The translations under genes were made by a program, and so were the position numbers. Shown here one piece after another: positions 18,785-26,656 of a DNA stretch of 42,639 nt. The notes beneath the pieces were generated by a model. It was not told the origin of the DNA. It did no database searches and saw nothing but the letters and a program-made list of their open reading frames with translations. The DNA is from Desulfobacteraceae bacterium. Its GTDB lineage: Bacteria; Desulfobacterota; Desulfobacteria; Desulfobacterales; UBA5616. Each line of letters opens with the position of its first letter. The stretch's first letter is position 1. Location of the stretch: assembly GCA_013791935.1 (NCBI GenBank), contig VMSV01000254.1:1-42639 (forward strand), in the 5' to 3' direction.

Positions 18785-20917
18785 TTAAAACGATTTAAAT
18801 TCCTCGGTTTCAGCTATTTCCAGAAGACCGTTAATATCCAGGATCAGAGCCACTTTGCCATCTGGAAGGATGGTGGCGCCGGAAAACCCCTTGGTGTTTC
18901 TGTAAATCCGGCCAAGATTTTTAATCACGGTCTGGTGCTTTCCGATGACTTGGTCCACAACAAATCCCATGCGGGCGTGGTCCTTTTCCACGATGACGAT
19001 TTGCTCAATTTCGGGTTTGCTGCCGTTGATTCCAAATAGCGTTCTCAGGGGAACATAGGGGACCATTTCATTCCGGACTTTCAGGATATGGCGGTTTTTG
19101 TTTTTCAGGGTTTCTTTTCCGGTCAATTCAACACATTCCTCAATACTGCTTAGGGGTAGAACAAAATGGGACTGGCCGATCTGGACCAGCAGGCCATCGA
19201 TAATGGCCAGGGTTAAGGGCAGTTTCATGAGAAGGGTGGTGCCGCTGCCTTTTTTAGATACCAGCTCAATGGAGCCCTTAAGGCCCTCTATGCTTTTTTT
19301 CACCACATCCAGGCCCACCCCTCGACCGGAAATGTCTGTGATCTTTTCCGCAGTTGAAAAACCCGGGGCAAAAAGCAGGGAAAAGACTTCGTTTTCAGAA
19401 AGCTCGGTTTCCGGAGAGATGAGCCCTTTTTTCGCGGCTTTTGCTCTTATCCATTCAGGATCCAGACCTTTGCCATCATCAGAGATTCTGATGAGAACAT
19501 GGGCTCCGGAATGGGTCGCGGACAGGGTAATTTTCCCCTGGGGATTTTTGCCCAGTTGTTTCCGGACATGGGGCGCCTCAATGCCATGGTCCATGCAGTT
19601 GCGGAGAATATGAACCAGGGGGTCGTTGAGGCGTTCGATGACGTTCTTATCCAGCTCGGTTTCACCCCCATCGGTGAACAGAGCAATATCCTTTTTAAGT
19701 TCCCGTGAAAGGTCCCTCACCAGACGTTTGAATTTGCTGAAGGTGGTCCCGATGGGCATCATGCGAATACCCATGGTGTTGTCCCGGAGTTTTGCAGTCA
19801 ACCTTTCCATGGCTTCTGAGATTGCCGACCATTCCGGGTCCGACTTGGAGGATGCTTTCTGGCTGAGTCTGGCCTGAACCGTCACCAGTTCGCCCACGAG
19901 ATCCACCAGGGTGTCGAGTTTGTCGGCGGCAACACGAATGCTCGAGGAGACTGGGGTTGTCGAGATCTGTCTGGACTCTTTGATCCATTTCTGCTCGGCC
20001 AGGGCGGAGTTGATGATGTCCTTGTCCACCGCTTGCTTTTCAACGAGGAGTTCACCGATTTTTTTCTGGTTGGATAGGGCGTTTTGGAGATCTTCCGGGC
20101 TTAAGTCTCCCCGGGCCATCAGGATTTCGCCAAGGCGCATATAATCATCCGCTCCTTCAACGGCATCGGGATCCGCAATGATGTCGATGTTCAGCTCGCA
20201 AAGATCTTCCACAAATATGAAAATATCCTTTATGGCATTGATGTCCCGGGAAGTGGTCAATACAATGTCCCAGAAAAGATAGGAGGTTTCCGGATTCATG
20301 TGCTTCAAGCAGGGCAGGGATCCCGTATGGGTGGTCAAATGATGGGGACCCATGGAGGTAAGTTCACGAATAAGGGTCAGAGGGTTGCTTCCCGAGGCGA
20401 AAATATCCGGGCCGGGACGGAAGCGAATGCGATAGGTTTTAAGACTGTCTTTCCCGGCACTGTCTCCTGAAAAGCACTTCTCCGGGGTTTCCACGGAAGT
20501 CGGTTCTACCTTATTATATACAGGCAAAGGATTTCCTTCCTGGTTTTCCTGTTCCCGCCCCAGTATTTTCTGAAATTCCAACACAAGGTTTTGGTTCACG
20601 GCTGGGTCCACGGGTTCTTCACGTATCATTTTTTTTATTTGATCGCAGGAGTAGAGCGTGAGGTCCACCAGGTTCCTTGTCACCGGAATCAGGCCCTGGC
20701 GAACACCATCGTAAGCGCTTTCAATTTCGTGTGTGAATTCTGCAACCTGGTCAAAACCGAACATGGCCCCTGACCCTTTAATGGTATGCATGGCCCTGAA
20801 AACCCGTCCCACAAGGTCCATATCTTCGGGTTTGTTTTCCAGTTCCATCAGGGACGTCTCCAGCTCCGAAAGCAGTTCCTGGGCTTCTTCCCTGTAGGCT
20901 TGTTTGTGTTGGTCCAT
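18785..20917 (-). CDS. cheA: chemotaxis histidine kinase CheA
   Basis: CheA phosphorylates CheY and CheB under control of the receptor array. Numbered from ATG 20917 (710 residues): P1/Hpt domain with H44 in 'RAMHTIKGSGAMFG', a long middle region (about 130-330) including a helical segment 'ILMARGDLSPEDLQNALS...IGELLVEKQAVDKDIINSALAEQ' that resembles MshEN-type modules, dimerisation helices ('ADKLDTLVDLVGELVTVQARL'), HATPase (about 400-560: 'LVHILRNCMDHGIE', 'DDGKGLD', 'GRGVGLDVV') and a CheW-like P5 domain ending 'LILDINGLLEIAE'. The ATG at 20917 has GGAGA upstream; an earlier in-frame start at 20956 lacks one. All catalytic boxes are intact. The gene lies between cheY and the soluble receptor. 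Confidence 0.97.
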   Translation of the reverse strand: MDQHKQAYREEAQELLSELETSLMELENKPEDMDLVGRVFRAMHTIKGSGAMFGFDQVAEFTHEIESAYDGVRQGLIPVTRNLVDLTLYSCDQIKKMIREEPVDPAVNQNLVLEFQKILGREQENQEGNPLPVYNKVEPTSVETPEKCFSGDSAGKDSLKTYRIRFRPGPDIFASGSNPLTLIRELTSMGPHHLTTHTGSLPCLKHMNPETSYLFWDIVLTTSRDINAIKDIFIFVEDLCELNIDIIADPDAVEGADDYMRLGEILMARGDLSPEDLQNALSNQKKIGELLVEKQAVDKDIINSALAEQKWIKESRQISTTPVSSSIRVAADKLDTLVDLVGELVTVQARLSQKASSKSDPEWSAISEAMERLTAKLRDNTMGIRMMPIGTTFSKFKRLVRDLSRELKKDIALFTDGGETELDKNVIERLNDPLVHILRNCMDHGIEAPHVRKQLGKNPQGKITLSATHSGAHVLIRISDDGKGLDPEWIRAKAAKKGLISPETELSENEVFSLLFAPGFSTAEKITDISGRGVGLDVVKKSIEGLKGSIELVSKKGSGTTLLMKLPLTLAIIDGLLVQIGQSHFVLPLSSIEECVELTGKETLKNKNRHILKVRNEMVPYVPLRTLFGINGSKPEIEQIVIVEKDHARMGFVVDQVIGKHQTVIKNLGRIYRNTKGFSGATILPDGKVALILDINGLLEIAETEEFKSF

Positions 20918-20976
20918 TTTAACGCATCTCCGGCCATCCAAGGGATGGAGCGGCAAAAGGCAAAGGGAATGAAAAG

Positions 20977-21342
20977 CTATCCCAGAATCCTTTTGACAAC
21001 GGTCACCAATTGCACCGGTTTAAAGGGTTTTATGATCCATCCCGTGGCCCCAGCGGCCTTTCCTTCCTGCTTTCGAATATCCTGGGATTCCGTGGTCAGC
21101 ATGATGATGGGAATGAATTTATACAGGGGCTGTGAACGGACCTGGCGGATCAGTTCTATGCCGTCCAGCCTGGGCATGTTGAGATCCGTAATGAGCATGT
21201 TGACGTTTGAATTTTTCATTTTTTCAACCGCATCCATGCCGTCGGAAGCCTCCAATACGGAATAGCCCGCATCCTTTAACGTAAAACTTACCATCTGTCG
21301 TACACTGGCTGAATCATCAGCCGTTAAGATTACCTGAGCCAT
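20977..21342 (-). CDS. cheY: chemotaxis response regulator CheY
   Basis: A 121-residue single receiver with the CheY pattern 'ILTADDSASVRQMV', phospho-acceptor D53 in 'LITDLNMPRLDG', switch Thr in 'IIMLTTE' and K in 'IIKPFKP'. In other systems it carries the signal from CheA to the flagellar switch or another output. It is immediately upstream of cheA and downstream of a STAS gene, a gene order common in Desulfobacterota and other phyla with the tandem GATGWIIKPF ending. The output target is unknown here because no motor gene is nearby. No CheZ/CheC/CheX gene is seen that would remove its phosphate. Confidence 0.95.
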   Translation of the reverse strand: MAQVILTADDSASVRQMVSFTLKDAGYSVLEASDGMDAVEKMKNSNVNMLITDLNMPRLDGIELIRQVRSQPLYKFIPIIMLTTESQDIRKQEGKAAGATGWIIKPFKPVQLVTVVKRILG

Positions 21343-21369
21343 GATAAACCTCCAATAAGATGAAATCTT

Positions 21370-21693
21370 TCATGAATGTACCCTGGTTCCCGGGTATTCA
21401 TGGAAAATTACCGAATCCAACCCCAGAAATTTAAGAAGGTCCGGCAAGGCTGAAGACGGAGAAATGATGTTGAAATTAATTCCGGCTTTTTGGGCATATC
21501 TTCCGGCAGCAAGTAGGATCTGCACAGCCGAAAGGTCAAAATTCCCGGCTTCCTTAAAATCCACCTCCAGGTGGGATGATGTTTCCAAGCCATGCATGAC
21601 CTGCTGATGAAATTCCGCCGCATCCTCAATGAGGACCGATCCGTTGATGGTCAGTTTAATCTGTCCGTTTTCTTGTGTGGTCACGCAAGTCAT
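21370..21693 (-). CDS. STAS-domain protein (anti-anti-sigma-like), chemosensory operon
   Basis: About 107 residues forming one STAS domain: 'GQIKLTINGSVLIEDAAEFHQQVMHGL', 'HLEVDFKEAGNFDLSAVQILLAAGRYAQKAGINFNII'. Ser in 'FDLSAVQ' lies at the usual phosphorylation position. STAS proteins of this size switch partners when phosphorylated; versions next to cheY and cheA are widespread, yet their partner is mostly undefined. ATG 21693 (MTCVTTQ) is chosen because AAGGGA lies nine bases upstream; the longer frame to 21726 starts with TTG. No cognate serine kinase or PP2C phosphatase gene is in the window, so how it is switched is open. Confidence 0.87.
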   Translation of the reverse strand: MTCVTTQENGQIKLTINGSVLIEDAAEFHQQVMHGLETSSHLEVDFKEAGNFDLSAVQILLAAGRYAQKAGINFNIISPSSALPDLLKFLGLDSVIFHEYPGTRVHS

Positions 21694-21744
21694 ACGTCTG
21701 TATCCCTTGATAAATAGATCAACCAATAGTCATTGGTCATTGTT

Positions 21745-23667
21745 TCAGAACAACTCCACATTATCCCCGAGGTCCTTTGCGCTGTCGAGGGTTCCTTCAG
21801 AACTGTTTATTATATTCCCTTGGTTATTATTATAGGCCTTGGCCATCATGGAAGGGGTCTCCAGAATCGATTGATGAATTTCCCGCTCCCTGTCCATACT
21901 GTAGCTCTGAAATAATTCGTTGATTTCCTCTTTGTCCTGTCCAGAATCTTTTTCAGGGGCAGGGACCCTGTCCTGAATCGAACCCTCCATTCTTTCTAGA
22001 CAACCGGAAAGGTTTTCCGCCAGTCTTGGCATGAAATCCAGGTTCGAAACCAGACCGGAAATGGATTTTTTTATGGTTTCCGCCTGAATGCGAGCGGCTT
22101 CCGAATCCTTTGAAAAATCTCTGCATACCTTTGACAGTGTATTCGCCGCCTGGTTAAGGGTGGTTCCGGCTTCATTGGCAGCCCATTCTTCCTGGAGTTT
22201 TTCAGCAGTCGCGGTGATCTGTTGAAGTAAATCGGTGGTCCGATCCAGCACACCAACGGATTGATCCGAAGACTGCTTGACCTCCTGGGCCAGAACCTCA
22301 AGAGCACCGCCCTCTTGACCCAAGTGCGCTGCCTTGACGATGGCGTTTAAGGCCATGAGGTGGGTTTCAAACTCAATGCTATGGATATCCCGAACCAATT
22401 TCTCGATCTGCTCCACCGTCTCAGAAGCCTTGGATGCGGATTGCCTGGCAGGATTCAGAAGCTCCTGGGCCTGAAGAAGAACCTGTGCGAGGCTTCCAAA
22501 TGAAGTTTGAAGCTTTTCAAAAGGATCGTTGTTCTTGCCTTTTTCGGAATCCGGAAAGGACGAGTCTCCGCTCATCCGGGTCAGGCATTCCAGGAGCGCA
22601 TCGATTTCTCCGAGAATATTTTCAAAGGCATCCCGCCCTTGGCAATGAATACGCCGGATTTCCCCGATAATCCCCTTAAGTTGCATGGTTTGAAGATGGA
22701 TGATGGAAATGGCCGTCAGAGAGGAATCTTTTCCATTTTCAGGACTTTTATTTTTGAGGGATTCATCCAAAAGAATTTTTGCATCCTTCAGGGCTTTGGT
22801 GATGTGGGCGATCCTCTGGGACATGTTGTCGTGGAACTGAATGGCCGCAACCAATTCTCCCACCTGCTCACGGATCCTATGGGAATTGACTCCCGCTTTT
22901 TCCACTGCGTTTCGGGATGCGGCCATCAGGCATTCGATTTCGCCAACCGCTTCATGGACAATTTTTCCCGCATTCCGGGCCATTCCGCGGATATGATGGA
23001 GGCCCTGTGAAAGGCTGTGATATAAAGCCTTCTGGGATTCGCCTGCTGAATTTAAAACCTCAAAGCTGGTGTCTGCAATTTGCCTGATTTTCATGGAAAG
23101 ATGGCTGGTTTCCATGGATACCACGGAAAATAATTCAAAGGATTTATGGGTTCGGGCGCTTTCGATGCCGATGTTCATGGCAACGATTTTTAATAAAAGG
23201 CCGATTTTTTCAACCCTTACAAAAATCCCTGAAAGGGAATCAAGATGCTCCATCACCAATTTTCTCTGGCTAAGTTTTTCCTCAATTTCTTTCTGACACG
23301 AGAGCAACTCCTCAAGGGCCATATCCGCAAGTTTGCGCAGGGTAAAAAAGGCTCCGGATTCATTTTTATCATCCAGCAATCCAACCCAATTCAGTACGTT
23401 TCGTGCGAGGTCTCCTGTATTCTGATGAATGGTCTGAAGGTCTGTGCCCATGCCCATGAAAAGGGGTTCAACGGCGGACACCTCTTTTTCCAGATCTTTT
23501 GAAAGTTCGGAGAGTTCCTCCATGAGAGCTGGATGTTTTTTGATGGATTTAAAATAAGAACGTAAGAAATTTCCCATTCCCCCAGTAAGGGAATTCGCCG
23601 GGAACCCTTTGAGCCCTCCCTTGAGGAAATTAAGCTCGATCCCTTTGCTGATTATCACTGGAACCAT
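21745..23667 (-). CDS. degenerate double chemoreceptor-like coiled-coil protein
   Basis: A soluble, almost wholly helical 640-residue protein. Two segments echo the chemoreceptor tip: 'LLKIVAMNIGIESARTHKSFELFSVVSMETSHLSMKIRQIA' (near residue 156) and 'ETHLMALNAIVKAAHLGQEGGALEVLAQEVKQSS' (near residue 437); compare the canonical [34 protein letters not shown]. The key tip Glu and Arg contacts are altered in both. Between them lies 'AIQFHDNMSQRIAHI', where D280-x3-Q284 resembles the active motif of CheZ-type CheY phosphatases. The protein could be an array scaffold or a phosphatase; this is inference. It is the second gene of the operon, after the receiver-like gene, with AAAGG upstream of ATG 23667. 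Databases may list it simply as methyl-accepting chemotaxis protein. Confidence 0.8.
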   Translation of the reverse strand: MVPVIISKGIELNFLKGGLKGFPANSLTGGMGNFLRSYFKSIKKHPALMEELSELSKDLEKEVSAVEPLFMGMGTDLQTIHQNTGDLARNVLNWVGLLDDKNESGAFFTLRKLADMALEELLSCQKEIEEKLSQRKLVMEHLDSLSGIFVRVEKIGLLLKIVAMNIGIESARTHKSFELFSVVSMETSHLSMKIRQIADTSFEVLNSAGESQKALYHSLSQGLHHIRGMARNAGKIVHEAVGEIECLMAASRNAVEKAGVNSHRIREQVGELVAAIQFHDNMSQRIAHITKALKDAKILLDESLKNKSPENGKDSSLTAISIIHLQTMQLKGIIGEIRRIHCQGRDAFENILGEIDALLECLTRMSGDSSFPDSEKGKNNDPFEKLQTSFGSLAQVLLQAQELLNPARQSASKASETVEQIEKLVRDIHSIEFETHLMALNAIVKAAHLGQEGGALEVLAQEVKQSSDQSVGVLDRTTDLLQQITATAEKLQEEWAANEAGTTLNQAANTLSKVCRDFSKDSEAARIQAETIKKSISGLVSNLDFMPRLAENLSGCLERMEGSIQDRVPAPEKDSGQDKEEINELFQSYSMDREREIHQSILETPSMMAKAYNNNQGNIINSSEGTLDSAKDLGDNVELF

Positions 23668-23686
23668 TTTTTATACCTTTCCAGAA

Positions 23687-24121
23687 TCAGGAGCCGATGG
23701 CTTGCAGGTATGTATTCTCTGCCTTCAACACATTCCTGATTTTTGAATTTATGTCGATATAATGAATCATTTTACCCAGCACTGCATTAAGGTCTTCGAA
23801 ATCACTGTCCATGTAGGTCAAAAATCTCGGGTACAGCAGATGAGCTTTGGACAAGGTGTCGGGCTCCTGGTCCGGAAGCACCATGATCACCCTGTGGCCG
23901 ATGATATGATTTCGGATGAGAAGCAGATCGGATAGATCCTGTTTTTTTTGGACCAGAAGAACCAAAATGCTGATATCCGCAAGGTTGAGAGAAAGCCTTT
24001 GCATAAGATATCGCACATCCTCGTAGACTTCTATTTGTTCCGGAGATGCCGTCCGGTTAAGGCTTCCTAAAACCTGTATAGACAAGCCGCCGGGCAAAGC
24101 AGAATATAGGATAACTTTCAT
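23687..24121 (-). CDS. receiver-like protein lacking the phosphorylation pocket, first gene of che operon
   Basis: A 144-residue protein of no named family that I recognise. The alternating strand/helix pattern ('VILYSALPGG', 'IEVYEDVRYLMQRL', 'ISILVLLVQKKQDLSDLL', 'HRVIMVLPDQEPDTL', 'FLTYMDSDFEDLNAVLGKM') is that of a CheY fold. The acidic pair after strand 1 is absent, the strand-3 Asp is replaced within 'VLLVQK', and the strand-5 Lys-Pro is missing, so it should not be phosphorylated. A strong AAGGAGG ribosome site precedes the ATG, and a hairpin lies 22 bp farther up. As first gene of the operon it may be an array or pole adaptor; that is speculation. Confidence 0.7.
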   Translation of the reverse strand: MKVILYSALPGGLSIQVLGSLNRTASPEQIEVYEDVRYLMQRLSLNLADISILVLLVQKKQDLSDLLLIRNHIIGHRVIMVLPDQEPDTLSKAHLLYPRFLTYMDSDFEDLNAVLGKMIHYIDINSKIRNVLKAENTYLQAIGS

Positions 24122-24142
24122 GATAACCTCCTTGGATCTTAA

Positions 24143-24160
24143 CGGGTTTATTAAAACCCG
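24143..24160 (-). promoter_or_regulatory. leader hairpin before the chemosensory operon
   Basis: CGGGTTT (24143-24149) and AAACCCG (24154-24160) form a perfect 7-bp stem with a 4-nt loop, 22 bp before the first start codon and just upstream of its AAGGAGG site. It lacks a following T-tract in the operon's direction, so it is more likely an mRNA-stability or translation element than a terminator. Confidence 0.4.
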
Positions 24161-24420
24161 GTCTCATCGGTATCCTGGTGTAGGCCCTTTTGAAGGATAA
24201 CATCAATAATCGTGCCGATAATGTAAAGCCGAACAAAAATAGCAATAAAAAATTAAATCAATAGTTTAATAAGTAGTATTCAAAGCGGTGAGGACTTGGA
24301 TGTCCGCCCCGGGCATGTCCTTTAAAGGAGATTTTGTCCTGAATTCTGGAATTTTGTATTGTATTGAAGACAGATTTCTGACTTGAATCAATGGAAGAAG
24401 GAAAGGAATAGAAAGGAAAA

Positions 24421-24584
24421 ATTATTAATCCGGCAGCCTTTTGCCTTATCGGGTTTGCGGCAAAACGGGGAGTCCCATCCGAAGGGTTTGGTTCCGTCGA
24501 ATGCCTTCTTTGCCGCTGGGGGAGCCGGGGAGCTGGGGAGCTGGTCTGACCCGAAGGGCTTTGGCAGGCTGCCGGTTTAATAAT
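24421..24584. repeat. nested inverted-repeat element (MITE-like or structured RNA)
   Basis: The ends ATTATTAATCCGGCAGCC (24421-24438) and GGCTGCCGGTTTAATAAT (24567-24584) pair at 17 of 18 positions. A second stem, GCGGCAAA (24457-24464) with TTTGCCGC (24509-24516), lies inside, and short TGCC, CCTT and CGGGT blocks continue the outer stem with bulges. A GGGGAGCY tandem follows the inner stem. The core is GC-rich in an AT-rich spacer. No target-site duplication is obvious. Genome-wide copies would make it a repeat family; conservation only at this locus would favour an RNA. Confidence 0.7.
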
Positions 24585-24867
24585 CCTTTTAGAAACGCAT
24601 GGCCAAAACTTTTAAAGAACAATTTGGGGATAAACCCGTTTTTGAAAAATAACCGTGTGCTTGGAGATAGACTATATCAAGATGCGTGCCAAACATTAAA
24701 ATCATGGCAATAATAATTAAAACGAATTATAGCAATAACATATGAGTTAATTGGAGTTGGGGTGGATAAGTAAAAAACCACGCTGATGAAAGAAAAGCAG
24801 GACAGCGTCCTAAAAAGTGGACTGGAATTCAGGATATAGAACTTTTGTTCACTCTAAAACAGGGATT

Positions 24868-26265
24868 TTATCTTGAAGTGATTTGATGCTCTTTCATCAG
24901 GCCATAGAGGCGGGAGCGTGAGAGATTGGAGATGTCACAGCATTTCGTGATATTGCCGTTGGTCGTGGACAGTACTTGCTTGAGATAATTTTTTTCAGCG
25001 ATCTTCATGGTTTCTCGAAATGATGTCGGCTGGGGTTGAGAGATGATGTCGAGCCCATGGTTTGCGGAATCTCCATTCGGGGGATTCAACTTGGCTTGGG
25101 TCGATTTGATCCTGATATGAAGGGGCAGGTGAATGGGCAGAAGCACCGGGTCGTTCAGGGAAGCTGAAAGGGCGGATTGAATGGAGTTGATGAGTTCTCG
25201 AACATTTCCCGGCCAATCATAATGTAACAGACAGACTTCGAATTCAGGGGAAAAACCTTTAATGCCAACTCTGCTCTGGCTGCAAAATTTTTTTGTATGG
25301 AAGAGTGCGATATCGATAATATCTTCGGTTCTGGACCCCAGGGACGGCAGAGGGATATGCAGGGTTTTCAAACGGAAAAGCAGATCTTCCCGGAAACTGC
25401 CAGCTTTGGCCATCTCATCCAGATTTCGGTTGGTCGCAGAAATCAGCCTGAAATCACTGTGTATTTCATTTTTGCTTCCCACCGGGCGAAAACATTTTTC
25501 TTGAAGGGCCCTTAAAAAGGCTTTTTGAATGCTCAAGGACAATTCACCGATTTCATCCAGGAAAAGAGTCCCATAATCTGCCTGCTTCACCAGGCCCTCC
25601 TGAATGGCGTCCGCCCCGGTAAAGGCTCCTTTGACGTGGCCGAACAGCACGCTTTCCACCAAGGTTTCCGGCAGGGCAGCACAGTCCACCACAACAAACC
25701 GGTTGTCTCGTCTTGCGCTGTTTTCATGAATGGCCTTGGAAAAAAGTTCTTTGCCGGTGCCCGTATCTCCGGTGATGAGGACATTAGCGGTATTGGACGC
25801 GGCCTGGGCCACCAGATCATAGCAATTTTTAATACTGGTGCTTTTGCCGACGATTTCGTTCATTTTAAGGGCCACGGGGTTGGCCCGGTTCTTTTTCAGC
25901 CCTTCCCGGTATTGGAGAATGCGTTTAAGGGGAAGCGTTATTTCTTCCGGGGAAACGGTTTTCTGAATGTAGTCCCATGCGCCGTAACGAAGGGCCATTT
26001 CTGCGCCTTGGCCATCCCCGAATCCTGTGATGATGATCACTTCCGGGGCTGAATTCGATTCTCGAATCTCCGAGATGACATCAATGCCGTTGCCGTCTGG
26101 AAGGTTGACATCCAGAAAGACCACGTCAATCTGATTCCCATGGATTTCGGCCAATCCATCGTGGATGGTGTTGGTCGAGATGGCCGTGTGGCCCATTCTG
26201 CATATGAGCTTTTCCAAAACGCGACACATCCTGGTGTCGTCATCAATGATCAGTACGCACGCCAT
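24868..26265 (-). CDS. sigma-54-dependent response regulator (REC-AAA+-Fis HTH)
   Basis: An NtrC/AtoC-type activator of 465 residues: receiver (1-120, D52 in 'VVFLDVNLPDGNG'), AAA+ domain (about 135-365) with Walker A 'GDTGTGKE' (164-171), the sigma-54-contact loop GAFTGA (211-216), Walker B 'GTLFLDEIGEL' and the R-finger region 'FREDLLFRL', then a Fis-type helix-turn-helix ('NGNITKCCDISNLSRSRLYGLMKEH'). It would hydrolyse ATP to open sigma-54 promoters once phosphorylated. No histidine kinase gene is directly beside it. Its start codon follows a good sigma-54 promoter (26335-26351), so its own expression may depend on sigma-54. The receiver has 'IQKTV' where K-P is usual, with Lys kept and Pro replaced by Thr. 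Confidence 0.95.
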   Translation of the reverse strand: MACVLIIDDDTRMCRVLEKLICRMGHTAISTNTIHDGLAEIHGNQIDVVFLDVNLPDGNGIDVISEIRESNSAPEVIIITGFGDGQGAEMALRYGAWDYIQKTVSPEEITLPLKRILQYREGLKKNRANPVALKMNEIVGKSTSIKNCYDLVAQAASNTANVLITGDTGTGKELFSKAIHENSARRDNRFVVVDCAALPETLVESVLFGHVKGAFTGADAIQEGLVKQADYGTLFLDEIGELSLSIQKAFLRALQEKCFRPVGSKNEIHSDFRLISATNRNLDEMAKAGSFREDLLFRLKTLHIPLPSLGSRTEDIIDIALFHTKKFCSQSRVGIKGFSPEFEVCLLHYDWPGNVRELINSIQSALSASLNDPVLLPIHLPLHIRIKSTQAKLNPPNGDSANHGLDIISQPQPTSFRETMKIAEKNYLKQVLSTTNGNITKCCDISNLSRSRLYGLMKEHQITSR

Positions 26266-26334
26266 AATTTGCTTTTGCCCTTTTGAGATTCGAATGCAAT
26301 GCCTGAAAATGCAACCCGGTAGACGTTAAAAATT

Positions 26335-26351
26335 ATGCAAAATGATTGCCA
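26335..26351 (-). promoter_or_regulatory. sigma-54 promoter of the REC-AAA+ activator gene
   Basis: On the minus strand TGGCAATCATTTTGCAT matches the -24/-12 consensus TGGCAC-N5-TTGCA, with GG and GC separated by exactly 10 bases. It lies about 70 bp upstream of the start codon at 26265, leaving a leader of about 55-60 nt. Confidence 0.72.
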
Positions 26352-26656
26352 GTATTGCGAAGTCTGTAAAATGATTTGGGTTATTTCAAAAAAAATAAAT
26401 GATAACAGAGAATTAAACTTTATCTATTATGGGAATGGATTTGGGATAGTGAAAGAAACGGTTATAAAACTGACAAAAAATAAGTTGAAGGTTGTCAATA
26501 AAATGTCAGGTCTCAGGACAATGGTAGGTAATCGCAATAAATCAGGTATAGTTTATCAGCTTATGGCCATGTTTGCCATTCCAAACAAAATATGATATTT
26601 AATTAAGCATAATAAAATTCAAAACAAAAAGTAAACGAAAATCCAGGGGGATTGGT
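26352..26656. other. AT-rich spacer upstream of the KamA-like gene
   Basis: About 300 bp of AT-rich sequence between the sigma-54 promoter (-) and the KamA-like gene (+). One 86-codon frame runs through it but has no ribosome site or family likeness. No palindrome or clear promoter box was recognised. Confidence 0.5.

Larger units (their letters stand above)
24122..24867. other. gene-free region between che operon and sigma-54 activator
   Basis: About 750 bp without a convincing gene. It holds the leader hairpin (24143-24160), the 164-bp palindromic element (24421-24584) and AT-rich sequence on both sides. The che-operon promoter must lie here on the minus strand, but no well-spaced sigma-70, sigma-28 or sigma-54 box was found. 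A short inverted repeat AGGACAGCGTCCT lies near 24799-24811. Confidence 0.6.

Noticed and set aside
24214-24221. GCCGATAA, a perfect sigma-28 -10 box
   Set aside because: It points away from the chemosensory operon and has no TAAA-type -35 element at the right distance.
24421-24584. Reading the element as a known riboswitch such as cobalamin or cyclic-di-GMP type
   Set aside because: The invariant sequence blocks of those classes are not present, and the near-perfect terminal repeats fit a repeat element better.
24383-24713. Two small open frames (65 and 90 codons)
   Set aside because: They run through the palindromic element at 24421-24584; their residues reflect its structure and no start signal is present.
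26335-26595. 86-codon open frame on the plus strand
   Set aside because: No ribosome site or family resemblance, and it starts inside the sigma-54 promoter of the opposite gene.
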